Below, piece after piece: positions 24,401 through 36,600 of a stretch of DNA of 64,000 nucleotides (its first letter is position 1; each line of letters opens with the position of its first letter). The DNA comes from Tyto alba. Lineage: Eukaryota > Chordata > Aves > Strigiformes > Tytonidae. The position numbers and the translations under genes are program-made. The stretch lies in assembly GCF_018691265.1 (NCBI RefSeq), contig NW_024881303.1:10905777-10969776 (forward strand), in the 5' to 3' direction. The notes beneath the pieces were generated by a model that made no database searches, was not told the DNA's origin, and saw only the letters and a list, made by a program, of their open reading frames with translations.

Positions 24401-24696
24401 TAAGCTCTTTGGGGGACAAAATTCAGACACTTGTTTGCTGTTCAGGATGAGGGAGCATGTGTTTGGTGGGATCTCAAGGTGCTAGTATGACCACCCACTA
24501 ATGTGAAAAAAACAAATAAGGAAAAAAAAAAAAAGGAGAGCAAGTGGCTGCTGGACAGTGCACAAGGGTGGTTTTCTTCCTCTTTGAGGTGGATGTTCAA
24601 GTGTTCTCTGCATGTGGCCAGAGTAGACTGGAAGTTTTGCACTACCAGGTGCTGGTTAGCAGTGTTCTGAGATGTCTGTCAGGCTGAAGGACATTG

Positions 24697-24899
24697 CTAC
24701 TGCCTCATAAACCAAGTCCAGCATTTCTGAGCAATGTGTCTTATCTGAAGAAAGAAGATAACAAGTCGGGATTGAAATTCCTCCAGGACTTTGACATCTT
24801 GCTTCATGCTGGTGTAGTAGAGACTCGCAGCAAGGATCAGCACTGCACAAAATGAGAGCCACAGGAGCACAGGCAATCCAGATGATGACCTGTCATCTA
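24697..24899 (-). CDS. NRAC: NRAC coding exon 4 (transmembrane helix and C-terminus)
   Basis: On the - strand it starts after TCTCCTCATCAATGTTCAG and encodes the end of Val69, then residues 70-135, ending WTWFMRQ with TAG at 24699-24697. The exon holds a membrane helix of about 21 residues, a short Tyr-Tyr membrane exit (SLYYTSMK), and an amphipathic segment VLEEFQSRLVIFF followed by IRHIAQKCWTW. The last part is the best match to mammalian NRAC. A second AG, three bases into the exon, offers a tandem acceptor (see findings). Confidence 0.88.
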
Positions 24900-27800
24900 C
24901 TGAACATTGATGAGGAGAAAAAAGAAAGCAGCATTATTTTAGTGTCATCTTAAACAATTCCCAAATTTGATCCCCTGCTGATGTCTTTGTTCCACCTTTC
25001 TGGGAACAGCAGGGTACATGGGGCTCTGGTTGTGAGTACCTCCATAGGCATCAGTTAAGTGATAGTGAGTCACATCTCCTGATGGAGGGTGGTGAGTATA
25101 AAATATCTCATCTAATGGAGCATTTAAAGAGTTTAATTATATACAATAAGAACAGGATTACCATAGCTAATGCATGATCTCAAGTTTCCCTCCAGCAATT
25201 ATTTTTTATACCTTTACACTAAATATTAAGTTAAATACAAGGAGAATATTAAGCTACTTCGCCTAATTATTTAATGCTCAAATGTTCCATAAAAGAGAGA
25301 AAATTCAGATTTCTGTCCTTTTCCCTGGTAACTCAGCTTGTTTGGGGCTCCTGTTAATTACAGTATAAACTAAAATGTGGCTTCATTATCCAAGAGGCAT
25401 ATTTAGAAAGCTCTAGCAGGTTTAACCTCTCTCTAAGTGCTAGATGTGCTAATTATGCTGGAACATCCTTGTACTTGCTCTTAAGCAGGAGGACACTGTA
25501 AACATTTTTCTTGCCTTTAAAATAAAGTTCAGGTATGTTTAAAGTGCCATAGGTCAGGCACAGTACACATGGAAATCAATGGGCTATCAATTTATCTCAC
25601 CAACATACCATGCCCCATCCCTTGAACATGTGTATCCATCCACGAGCCTCAGAGATCCAGTTTGATTCACATCTGGCTGCTCTGTTTTACTGCATGGCCA
25701 CTACACAATTGGTATTATTTTATAAAGCAGTTTGAGTATTAAACGTTCAGTATAAAACTGAATTCATGCCTGAATAAAAACCTGTAGTGTTCAGCTATTT
25801 TCCTGCCATATGCACATAATCAATAAGGAGATAAAAATGTGGTGTGCATTATTATGGGTAAAGGGCCAACATTAGCTGTAACATATTTAAATTAGCTTCT
25901 ACTATGAGCCATGGAATACACACCAGTCAATTAAGCTGTCATACAGATGTACAGAGAGGAAGGTAAAAGTCATAAAACCAAGCAAGAAACACATAATAAT
26001 GTATCAAACAGTGTATAGGGAAAAGCTAAAATGTTAATAGGCAGTCATTTTATAGCTAACCAGAAACCAAATCAATGTCCCATAATAGATCTGAGTGAAT
26101 TATTTGCAGCAAATTATTTATTCATTTGAATTTAGCCCTTCTTTCTGTTTGTAAATTATCCATGAGCAGACTTCAATTTTTATAAATTTGTTTATTTGGC
26201 ATTATTCTATGAATGGTTTATATGAAGTATTTAGCCAGGGAGTTACTCACTACTTTCTGCTTTTGCAGAGATTTGTAATTTGGAAGTTGGTATTTCCCCT
26301 GTGTGATCTCCCATACCGCATGATACAGTTCTCGACTGGGTGAGCACCTGCCTTCCGAACCATGGGGCCCGGCTGATGGACATACCCAGTAACAGTGAAA
26401 CTTTTCTGTGAAAGCTAAACAGCTTGTCACATCAGCCCTTTTCTATGAAGTGCTTATAACCTTTTTCAATCTTGTGAAAGTTACCTTCCATGTGAAATTT
26501 CTGGGTGGTGTCACATGCAAACTTGTCTTTTCCTTATATCCTCTCAACTGGGGAGTCTGTTCAGTTCAGGAACAGAAAAGAAATAATGTGAAAGAATAAT
26601 CCCATCCACAAAATAGTGATGAGCTATGATCATGACAGCTGCAGCACATCACTACAATTATGTGCTTAAATGTAAGTTTGCTCTTTTCTAGATTACAAAT
26701 AGAAAATGAATGCTTAAATTTGCTACTTAAATTGCTTGTTGGAACGGAACACTCAGCCCTAGCCATGCGCCCAGTCTAAGAAGGAAATTCATCTGAGTAA
26801 AGCACTGTATTGGGACACAGGAGATTTTGGTTCAGCTCCTGCCTTGGACACACATTTCCACTGTCACCTGAGGGATATTTGGTCTTTCCTTTTCCACCTG
26901 GCTCTTTCCTGCCTATAGTACCTTGTTCCTAGCCCAACAACAGCCTTAGCTTATGCTGCCATTGGCACAAGCCTACAGCCCCTCTTCCTGGGCAATAGCA
27001 ACAGCTGGGGGATAGGGCGACGTTTGCTTGGGAGGCCTTTTGGCATCCCAACACTATGGCTCTGTGTGTGTGAATACATACAGGTATGTATGTACCCTTC
27101 TCCCCTTACTGCACGGCATAGAGCAGGGGCTGGATGTTGGCCAGGGCCTCTAGAAATGATCACCATCATAAGAACACCCAGATACACACATTTGCTTGAG
27201 GGTCTGTGAGGCTGGTTAGTCTCAAACATCCTTGCAAACCAAAAAGAAAAAACAGATTATTTTTATTATTTCTACCCTGCTGCCAGCATATAAATGAATT
27301 GCCTCTTCCCCACATATGAAAGTCAGCAGGGAGAACTATTGTTTCGCTTGGGGTGCTTTCCCTGCATATCTTAGTGAAAAACCTGTGCCTATTCTATTGC
27401 CATAAAATATATTAATTATATTTAAATTAAAAATAGCTTCAGGGATTTAATTTTTGTTTCCACTATTTGTCTTACTAGATGTCTTGTTTAAAATACTGCA
27501 CCAGACCTCATCAACACCTTGTGCTTCATATGCTGAGAAGTAAAAGCAACAAACCACTAACAGTATGAAATGCTTTGTACAAGGAGGATATATTTGCACA
27601 GTGCATCCCAGCAGCTGAAAAGCAAACTCAGGTTAGTGCCATGGGTGGCTCACAGTTATAATGTGAAGCTTCAACTTACCCACTACGTAGTCATAGCAGG
27701 AAATGGCTAGAAAACAAAATGAAAATATTCTTACACTCCTGGAAAGGTCTCTTTGCAGCAGGATTATAAGAAAGCAAGCACTAAGCAGTGTCTCTGAAAT

Positions 27801-30800
27801 TGCCTGTCTCCTTATAGATGCTAGGCCACCTCTTACACTGTTTTCAGATGTACAGATTTATGTCAGATGAGGATCTACCCACTCCATGCAAACATGCACA
27901 TGTAAGTGCACTTCAGAAAAGTGAGAAAAAACTGTTGTACAGGGCAGATTCAGAGACAGAGATTGCCATTGTCGCAGTTGTCAGGAGTCAGCTCTTGCAA
28001 AAAAGACCTTCCTATTCTACACTGTTTCTAGAAATGGGAAGGAGATAGACCAGAAGGCTGAGAGGAGAATGAAAGTTAAGGAAGCAAATCCCATTGTCAG
28101 ATGCAACTTTCATCCAACAATATCCTGGAACGGCCTCTGCTTGGCAGCTGGGGCCCAGATGCAATCCAGGTTGAAAAGTCCAGGGAATGGAAAAATTTCA
28201 GCAGTGCCAGCAACCTTCATCTTACCATCCTCTGTGTTAATAACATTGTCTGGACAAACAGCACATCATCTAAATCACAGGCTGTTTGCAACCCAGAATA
28301 TTAATTATGGGTTGGGACATTTCTCAGGCCTTCACGGAAAATATTCAGAGTCTTCTCTGTCCTTGCAGCTCCCTGGTGCTCAAGCATGGCTGCGCTGAAC
28401 TCAGAGCCAGTGGGAGATGAACCTGGTCCCCGCGAGGCTGGACTGACTGCAGGATTACCAGTGCTGATGTGGGGCATGGACTCTGGCAGGGAGCTGAAGG
28501 AGCTATTAGCTCTCATCAAAATCCTGATCTTGAGCAGTCAGATGAGATTTGAAAAATCTTGGTCTTACTCAGTGAGTCTTCCCAGGAGTTCTGTTTTGAT
28601 GGGAAAGCATAGGCCATGTCAACAACCTTATCAAGAAACAGCTTTTCCCTCCTGCATTAGGAGATGCTGCAAGCAGCATATTGCAAAACCAGTGAGAGGT
28701 CTGTTTACAGACACATCAACAGATGCTAAGTCTTGTTTTCAGAAACTGAGTAGTAGTCCAAACAGGTGGCTGGCACAGAAATTTTACCACTCTGTCACCT
28801 GTGTTTTCACTGACTGACGTATCAAAACCATACAATTTTAATTCCCTACCAGTAAATACAATTCTTTTTAGCTGGGTCAGTTTGTGACAGTCAGAATGAA
28901 ACAACAGTTCTTATTTGGTTATGAACTGTATACAGCATGTGCAGAAGTGCAAATGGGATCCTCATATTACACCCCTGCTTAAGGTCACTCTCAGTTGACC
29001 CACCTGCAAACTGTTACTTTTGGCTCATGAATGAAAGACCAGAGGTTATGTTAGCTGTTTCATTCCCTGGGTTCCCTCATTGGCAGAAATGGTTATATCC
29101 TGTCTGCTTTTAATCCCAGTGGGCCAGCTAGGCTCACAGCTTTACTATTGTATCCCATGGCATGCACGCTGTTCAGAAACATGAAAGGGCTGGGTCCCTC
29201 CCCACCATTACATCCTAGTTATTCAGAATGACATAAAGGTGTTTAAATTTGGTTTGAGATCCTTTTCTATGAGTGGAAGCATTGTTTTGGGGTAGACCTG
29301 GGGCTCAGCCAAACTCATGGTCTACACTGATCCCTGTGGGGGCTGACTCAGAAGTTCACCACGAGAACAGCCCTGAGGTGGCTCTGACGTGATGCAGGAG
29401 CCTGTCTCCTCCCAGGGCAGGAAGGAAAATGGAACAGATGCAATTCTGCAGAGCACAGAGCAAAAATTGCCTGTCCTCTGCTCCATGCTGAGCTCAAACA
29501 CACAAAATAGCATTATCAGAGAGGGAAGCTGATGAGGACAGACAAGGTGGATGTTAAAAGCTAGAAAGGTCATGCCAAAAGCCTTAATAACTTGAGCGTA
29601 CCATGTTCAGTAACTTCTGGCTCACGAAATCGAACCCTTCTCTCTGCTTTCCGTTTTTCACCCACAGCTTGGTCCACAGGTGGCCTTTTCCTCAGTATTG
29701 AAGGAGGACAGCTACTGTCATCTGTCTAAAGAGTTGATCAAAGGACAAAACATATGGCCATTGAAACTGAAGCAATGCATCTGGGTGAAGCTTTGAGCTT
29801 TTGTGTCTATGTTACCATGCCCTTCGAATGACACGATATGAAACACAACTGTTTTGACATTTATAGTCAGACCACTGTGATATTTATATCAAGTCACTAT
29901 GGGTATATCTTCATTTACGTAGATCTTCACTACTCTAAAGTTGTCTTCTCGGGAAAAAGTTTGGTTAAAGTAACAGACAGCAAAGTGTTCAGAAAGGATT
30001 TCTCTAAATTGGAGTAAACAGTTACTGAGGGTGGCTGCTCAACAGTCCTGGGGTAGATGGACAAAAATGTGATATGAAATATATGAATCATATCATTGGG
30101 AGCACCTTTGAAATGTTCTTCTGAGGTAAGCAGCTCCATTCTGAATGCAGTGTTGTTTCAACAACTGAGACTATGCATCAGTCTTGGGTTTGGACACTAT
30201 CCTGATGGATATGAGAAGGTAATTTGTTTGCACTTCAATATCACTATTATATTGTTGCTCTGGTTTTTGTTTGGAAGCCGCACTCAGCCTTTGATAACAG
30301 TCTCAGATTTCTCTGGATTTTGCCAAATGACAAGAAACGGAGCTGCAATAATAGCAATGTCCTTTTCTGTGTAGGAATGCTCCCACAGTCAACTCCCCAA
30401 AATGAATCCAAAGCATCTCGGTTCAGAGACACCCACTGTCCTCTGGAAGTGGAGAGCAGATGGCAAATTTTCTACTTTCAAAGACCTAAGTGGGTGTCAG
30501 AGATTCTCCTCATTTTATTTTTACTTCAAGATCGAAGTCGTCTTCTCTACCCCTTTGTCTCCCTTTCCTCTGTTCCTCTGCTAGGTAAAGGTTACTATTC
30601 CTTAGATGGTTTTTTTTGCTTCTTCTGGTCACTGTCTTTGATCCTTTTTTATCCCTTGTGTGTCATTTCTCTACTCAGTGATTCACGTTCCTTCCTTGAT
30701 GTTTTTCTTCCTGCTTTAATCTTTCTACTCCTCAATGCCTGTTACTTTTGCTCATTTTTAGACTCAATTAACCTTGCCCTACACCTTTTCTCTTTGGATG

Positions 30801-32147
30801 CTTTCCCCACACTCACCATTTCACACATCCACTCCTTGGCCTGCAGAAGCAGGATGAAGTCCCATTAACTACAGTCTGGGCGTGTCAGACCCCAGAGTAC
30901 AGAGGATAAGTGTTTTCCTACGCATCACACTCTGGATAATCTCAGAAAGGCACAAAATATAGCCAGCAGGAACTGCTATGGAGTGAGGAACATCTTCAGC
31001 TTTGATACGTTCTTCTGAGGGATTTATAAGCCAGTTTTCAGGCTAATTTATCACTGATAAGGATGCTTTCTCTGATCTTGGGGGTCATACAAGCATCTAT
31101 ACCACCTCTGTCTCATGACCAGGGACAGTGTATTTTGGAACTCTGTGGTTTTTATTCAGCTACTCGGATGCTGGAAGACCTGTCCAGGGTGTGGGAAACC
31201 TGGATTCAACTTGTTTATAAATCCAAAGGTATGTGAACCCACACCTCTTATATGGACACCCTCATTGTCTGATCTATGGTGCACACATGGGATCAGGAAA
31301 TCTCAGTCTCTGTCACTGAAGCTGTCTTGCTTGGCCTCAAATAATTAAATATTCATCAAGATAAAGAAAAAAAAGAATGAAAGAATGACTTCACAGCCTG
31401 GTATTTGGGTGCTCCCTTGGGGGTGGGAGAAGTCTGCTCCTATCCTTGCTTCAATAAATACTTAATATGAAATACTTAAATATTCATTGGAGAAGTCACT
31501 GGGAATAGGGTCTCACATCTACCAGGTGAGTACCCTAATCACTCTGCTATAGACACACACACACACACTTCCTGGAATAATGAATATTCAATTATTCTGT
31601 GTAAAATGAAACACGTTTAGGGAGACACTGCCCAGCTCAGACTAGCAGTGGTTATAGCTTTAGCTAGGAGGCCTCCTCCTGTGGCACGGCCGAGGAAACT
31701 GAACCTTATATTTGAAGAGATTTATAACTCCAAGTGCGGTCTCTGTCCATATGAAATTTTCCAAACACTTAATAGCAACATCAAACCAGAAGAGAAAAAC
31801 ATTATACAACCGGCTGATTGGGTAGCATCGAGCCAAGGAAGACCTTAAAAAAGAAGTGGTATTTACAATATTTACTAAACTTTAATAACTTATGGAAATC
31901 AAAGCTACACAGTGTCAGAAGAAATGATGTACTGTTCCCTCAGACAGAAACCTGGTACTAACATATTGTTACAAGAGCTGGAAACCTACCAAAGTGCTAA
32001 TCGGGAAATTATATGCTCTTAAAAACAACCCGCTTTTGAAAAATTCCAGGCATTGGACACAAGGACTCTATCGCCCACCAAAAGATTACTTACCGGCAGC
32101 TCCTCTGCACTAGGATCAGAAGGTGGGGCTGGACATATTTGGGACAT
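24697..32147 (-). CDS. NRAC: NRAC (C14orf180) ortholog, single-pass membrane protein, four coding exons
   Basis: The - strand join of 32147-32094, 29725-29602, 27706-27680 and 24899-24697 gives 408 nt, 135 residues plus stop; the mammalian protein has about 160. Phases run 0, 1, 1 across the introns, and three of the four chosen boundaries are strong consensus sites. Features: SILR at 27-30 within a CPPSILR stretch, RVRF at 48-51 within RRVRFREPE, a transmembrane helix at about 77-97 (GLPVLLWLSFCAVLILAASL), and a C-terminal segment with VLEEFQSRL and IRHIAQKCW. The same series occurs in mammalian NRAC (PPSIL, RVRFQEP, helix, LED.RAQL, RH...CW). NRAC is enriched in adipose tissue and heart in mouse; its molecular role is unknown. 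Tail-to-tail position with TMEM179 matches mammals. The start codon is provisional. Confidence 0.85.
24900..27679 (-). other. NRAC: NRAC intron 3
   Basis: Phase-1 intron of 2,780 bp. The region 25.1-26.2 kb is a long A+T-rich run with many TAATTA- and AATTAT-like words and no repeats, so it may hold conserved regulatory DNA. A MIR-like fragment lies near 26.8 kb. No further exon was recognised. Confidence 0.7.
26775..26900 (+). repeat. MIR-like fragment in NRAC intron 3
   Basis: Reads GGGACACAGGAGATTTTGGT, then TCAGCTCCTGCCTTGGACAC and CACTGTCACCTGAGGG, the MIR order of CAGGAGA-TTC-CCTGCC-TGTGACC. Diverged, with approximate edges. Confidence 0.45.
27680..27706 (-). CDS. NRAC: NRAC coding exon 3, a 27-nt microexon
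   Basis: On the - strand GTTTTCTAG precedes it and a perfect GTAAGTTG donor follows. Twenty-seven nt keep phase 1 on both sides, so the exon can be skipped without a frameshift. It completes Ala60, encodes ISCYDYVV (61-68) and gives the first base of Val69. Joined to the exon before, it reads EHAISCYD, which lines up with HYIARKD in mammalian NRAC as I recall it. Its size makes it easy for gene-prediction programs to miss. Confidence 0.7.
27707..29601 (-). other. NRAC: NRAC intron 2
   Basis: Phase-1 intron of 1,895 bp. Its donor is G|GTACGC, a weak but allowed GT site. Open frames around 28.3-28.8 kb on both strands resemble no known protein and have no supporting splice signals; I treat them as chance. 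Confidence 0.7.
29602..29725 (-). CDS. NRAC: NRAC coding exon 2 (SILR and RVRF motifs)
   Basis: On the - strand it follows TTTGATCAACTCTTTAG and encodes residues 19-59 plus one base of codon 60. An in-frame TAG directly before it shows that the frame must enter by splicing. It carries SILR (genomic 29701-29690) and RVRF (29638-29627), separated by 17 residues rich in Lys, Arg and Glu. These motifs fit the two PP1 docking sequences, [GS]IL[KR] and [KR]Vx[FW]. Confidence 0.85.
29726..32093 (-). other. NRAC: NRAC intron 1
   Basis: Phase-0 intron of 2,368 bp with a strong GTAAGTAATC donor at its start. A C/T-rich stretch at 30.5-30.9 kb on the + strand creates a 214-codon open frame of hydrophobic composition that I consider non-coding. 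A short CA run lies at about 31552-31568. Confidence 0.7.
32094..32147 (-). CDS. NRAC: NRAC first recognised coding exon (N-terminus, start provisional)
   Basis: On the - strand ATG at 32147-32145 opens MSQICPAPPSDPSAEELP, ending in phase 0 before the strong donor GTAAGTAATC. The next exon also begins in phase 0. The ATG context (GTACATGT) is weak, and the same frame stays open upstream to 32405, so the true start may lie earlier or in a further exon. Mammalian NRAC has a longer, basic N-terminal part. A 5' exon could lie near 33.1-33.5 kb, where the + strand is relatively G+C-rich. Confidence 0.65.
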
Positions 32148-33650
32148 GTACTCTGGATGCCAACATGAAGCCTCCCACACGAAGCTTCGGTTGGGAAGCC
32201 ACTTGCTCAAGAAAATGAAAAGGACCAGGGGAAAGCGTCTGGAGATTCCTCTGCAGTGAGGACTGAGGAGGCAGTGCCACCGAGCAGATGGGAGCTGCAG
32301 CAAATGACAGAGGAGTGGAAAGAAGAGTTTCCGCCCTTCATACCAGTGTTGGCTTGGGAAGGATGACGTTACTTGAAATGTACTCAGTAGCCAAAAATAG
32401 CACATAGTGATAATACTGATTGTGCAGCTGGAAAGTGGGGCTTTCCTGGCAACAGGAAAGGGCCCAAATGGAGCAAATCACAGATAAACACCTATGTATT
32501 TATATGCGTAAACACGAAGGCAAGGCAGTTCTTTTTATAATTATTGCTGCATTTCTGTGATCATGTTGATCTCCTTTACAGAAGCCATTCCTAATCTCAA
32601 AAGTCTTGCAAGTGGCATTGCTTTTAATCCTTCTCCCATTCAAAATATGTGGGTAAAGCCATCAGGAAATGATATAGATGTAGTGGAATCACATATATCT
32701 CCCTCCAGTACAGTTATGGCCTCACTTTATATGTTTTACAAATTAGATCCATTATTATAGTAATAAAATGGGATTTTAATATTAGACGTTTCTGCAGATA
32801 TTATAATAAGATTATTGATAGGAAGAGAGGTGATTTATTGTTCAAGAGGTTTTAACAGCCTCTTGTCAAATGCTGAAGGCTGGTCACCATCAAATATATA
32901 ATTTCCAGTCAGAAATACCTGCCATGACTGCTGAAATATGATGGTTTATTGTCTCTACAAGCACAAGCTTGAGCTTTTTTTGTTGTTCTTTTCCTGGAGC
33001 TATTTATTTGCTGTGACATGTCTAAAGTACTCCAGTTTTGAGTTATTTTTCAGGTGGTTGGATGGATTCTCTCATGGCATGATCAGACTGGCACTTGTTT
33101 TGCACCGTCCCATTTGAGTGAGGGTTGCAAGATGCTTACATTGGCACTAGGAGCCAGAGAGCAGAGCACAGCAGCTCTGTGGACTTCACTGTTTTGATCT
33201 TCTTTTCGGAGATTTGTGGAGTGGGTGAGAAGATGGGAAGGGTTGGGATCCTCCCTCAGGGAAAAGCGGGCCAGCAGAAGCAGGGGCTGATGTGGGGTCA
33301 GCAGCCCCTTGCGCCTTACTGCCCTCCCGCAGCTCAGCTCTGCACGGCTCTGCAGCACTGCCAGGGGCTGCTGTCCTCAAGCCCTTCCCTTTCCAGCAGT
33401 GAAAGCTGCGTCGACATGGAGAAGAACAGATTTTGCTGGCCTGGGGCTCTTCACTGGATGCACCATATCTAAAAGCCATCTGGAGAGAGTCACCTTACCT
33501 TCTCTTTCCTGTACATTGGGGTGACGAAGGGCTTTTCCTCATGCTGCAACCGGCTCACAGCTGCAGGGCTTGTGAAATGCTCTCAAAATCCCCTCTTTGG
33601 TGTGTCCTGCAAGAGTTTCACAGCAGTTATTTTGGGATATCAAGCTGAAC

Positions 33651-33681
33651 TTTTTTTTTTTTTTTTTTTGGGGGGGGGGGG
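33651..33681. repeat. Homopolymer junction: 19 T then 12 G
   Basis: Nineteen T at 33651-33669 are followed directly by twelve G at 33670-33681. Lengths in such tracts are the least reliable part of any assembly. Confidence 0.85.
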
Positions 33682-36600
33682 CGAAAGGCAATTCTTCAAA
33701 ATTTTTCTCATAGTAGATTCGAGACAGAAAGGTAACAAAGCCTTCCAAATAATGGTTCCTAGCTTCTCCTCTGGCTCCTCCTTCCACCTACTGTGATAAT
33801 CATCTTGCTACTAATTAATGTAAGAAGGAATTTACCTGCCTACTTCAGCCAGCAAAACTGACGGAGGTTGGAAGAGGGAAGTCAAACTCTAGTCTTTATC
33901 TAGCTTTGATTTTCTCCATGTGAATTGTCTCATTTATTTTTATTAGTGTCATCCAGAAAGGCACATAAGAAGGTCTTGTGTAACTTCTTATTCCTGCAGA
34001 GAACAGCAGTGACCTGAATGAAAATCTTTGTTCCTGTCTTTTTCACTGAATCTAGTTTTATTGAAAGAAAGGTCTCACAATTTTCTAAACAATTGGTCGA
34101 AATCTTTTTGATATTTTCTTTTTAAAAACCCTGCAGAAAAGCTGAGGAGGGTTTGTGGTTTTCAAGAAATGGACAGCATTTATCATTTTTGATTCCAGAA
34201 ATAATTTCTTTTCAGTTCTAGATTCCCCTTAAATATAAACAAATTTTCTTTTCATTTGCTTGAAAAATCATTTGGCAGCTTATAAAAGTTTTCATGAAAG
34301 ATTGCTATCCAAATGCTAGGAATGATAATTTCATAGTGTCATTCTCACTTTTATCCCACATGTTAATTTTATTGATGGTAATGGTTGTAAATGCTTAAAT
34401 AATTAGTAGTTACCTGGGCACTCAGGTTCCAGTGGATGAAGATGTCAGGACTTCAAATCTCATAACAGGGACAGATCCATTCTTACTAAGTGCTTTTGAC
34501 TGCAGCTTAACAACCTAAAATTGGATATAAATTAGGAATAAAACACAGTTTAATGCATGAAGTGAAAGATTCAAGGAAAATAACTTCACTAGCCTCTGAA
34601 ATCACTGGTAATAAGTAATAGTTACGATAGTGGTATAATTTCTTCTTTGGAAGCTGGAATAATTTCCTTTAACATTGCCCTTCTTTTAAAAGTAATTTTT
34701 CATCAAGCTTTGATCTCATTTCATGCAACATATGTCAGAAGCAAAGCCGGACAAAGAATTCATAAATGAATTATTTAGCTGATGAGTGTCACCTCTATTT
34801 CTTTCAGCTAATTGTTCACAAATAGATAGTGACTTTTGTGAACGTATTCATTATTCAGATTTATTCAGTGGATAATTGCTGAGAGTAATTCTTTGTCTGT
34901 AGATTGCTTGGAAGCATTTTGCTGTGAACATTTAATAGTAAAAATCTATGCAGGCTTTCAATACAAGACAAAATAAAAATATCTGTCATTACTGATGGAG
35001 TCCTTAAACGCAAATGATATACTGCAGTCTTAATGAGCAATGCCAGTTTTCAGGAAGAACTCCATTACTTCCCACAGTACATAGGAGGGAAAGCAAACAC
35101 ATCTCAACTATCTGTGGAGTGTCGACTTTGAATGGTGCACATTGTATATGCAAATAAGTTTTTACAAGAAAAGGGTTGCTTAAGTGATTCCTTAACAGAA
35201 AAACAAAACAAGCCTGAACAAAACATGATTGACTTCTCGGTGAATAAATATGAACAGTCCACACAAAGGAACTAGCTGCACAGCCAGTATTTTTCTGCAA
35301 TACCCCACTGGAAGATGTCTAGGAAATAAACATAACATGATAAAACAATTTTACTCAGAAGATAGCTGTGTAACCATATGAACTCTTTTTCCATTTCCTT
35401 CTGTGGGAATAAATATTCTAGACAAGCAAAGTACTTTGTAAATGATGCCTTTGTGGGGATTCGTCTGGCCTGGTTCAATTATTTTGAAACCTAGCAATTT
35501 CCTCATATCATTGAATCTGGATTTATTGCAAATAGGGTCATAGAAGTAGTCACTCATTGCGATAATGGACTTAGTTTGTCTTAACTATTAACACTTCCAG
35601 TAGGTTTACACACACGTATATATTCAATATTTATGGATATGCACAGTGCATATATATTAATAATGAAGCAACTTTATCTCCAACAATCTGAAAACAAAAT
35701 CACGTAATACCATACAGTGCGGGGTGCAGTGGTAACTGGAAGCAGCATATCAGGATAACAGAACAGAAAAGGAATAAATAAATTAGAAGGGAGTCTTCCA
35801 TATCTTCTTCAACTTCCAGAGTGTCAGTTGAGCCTTTGTTCAATATTCCACCTTTCGTGGTTCTGTGTGCTCTTGATTAATAATTTAGAGAAGCACCTTT
35901 TGGCAGCAAGGTAAGTTTTGTGTTTGCCAAGAGTGATTTTCCACCAGTCAGGGAGTACATCAGGAAATAAAAAGGCAAATTGCCCCTTGGCATATAATTA
36001 GCTGTGTGCCTTCTTCCTTTTTCTGCCTCTGGAGAAACAGATTTACTGCTGAAAGATGTGGGACACCCATGAGGTGTCATACGGCACCATTTCTGCTCCT
36101 GAGACCTTCCCTGGAGGAAAGCACTGTATAAATCCAGACAAAAATCAGCCCTTTGGACTGTTTGTTTCCATGTGTATCTGACGACCAGAAGAGTCACAGT
36201 TAAAGTCTTGTCTGATGGTCACTCCAAAATGGGTCATTTTTGTGAAGTTGGGGAAAAATATATCAATAACAAAGCATGATGGAGACAGAGTAATGAATGG
36301 GAAGACAGTCTGATAACACTGGGTGTGCGTAGCCAGCTAAGCTGAAAGCAATCAGTTTTCCTTTCTGTATATTGGTTAATTCCTGCGATGCCCAGAGATC
36401 TGTGTACCCAGGTGCGTTTGTCCCCAAGGAAGGGCAGTGTGGTCAGTACAAAGTGCAACATCGTCCGTCCCTGGGGTGCTTCATGAAGGACCCACAAATG
36501 TTATCCTCCCAGTGAGACCTTCTCTTCACCCTTTAGATATTACTACCCTGCACTGGAAGTTTTCATGATCACACAGATCTATAAACTTCCCTTTGATGAA

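Noticed and set aside
28386..28817. 143-codon + strand open frame and its antisense partner in NRAC intron 2
   Set aside because: The ATG context and first residues look gene-like, but the rest is unlike any protein, and no splice or poly(A) signals support a separate gene.
30224..30868. 214-codon open frame on the + strand inside NRAC intron 1
   Set aside because: The sequence is strongly C/T-rich, which removes stops and gives Phe/Leu/Ser-rich peptide. No recognisable protein or conserved motif was seen.
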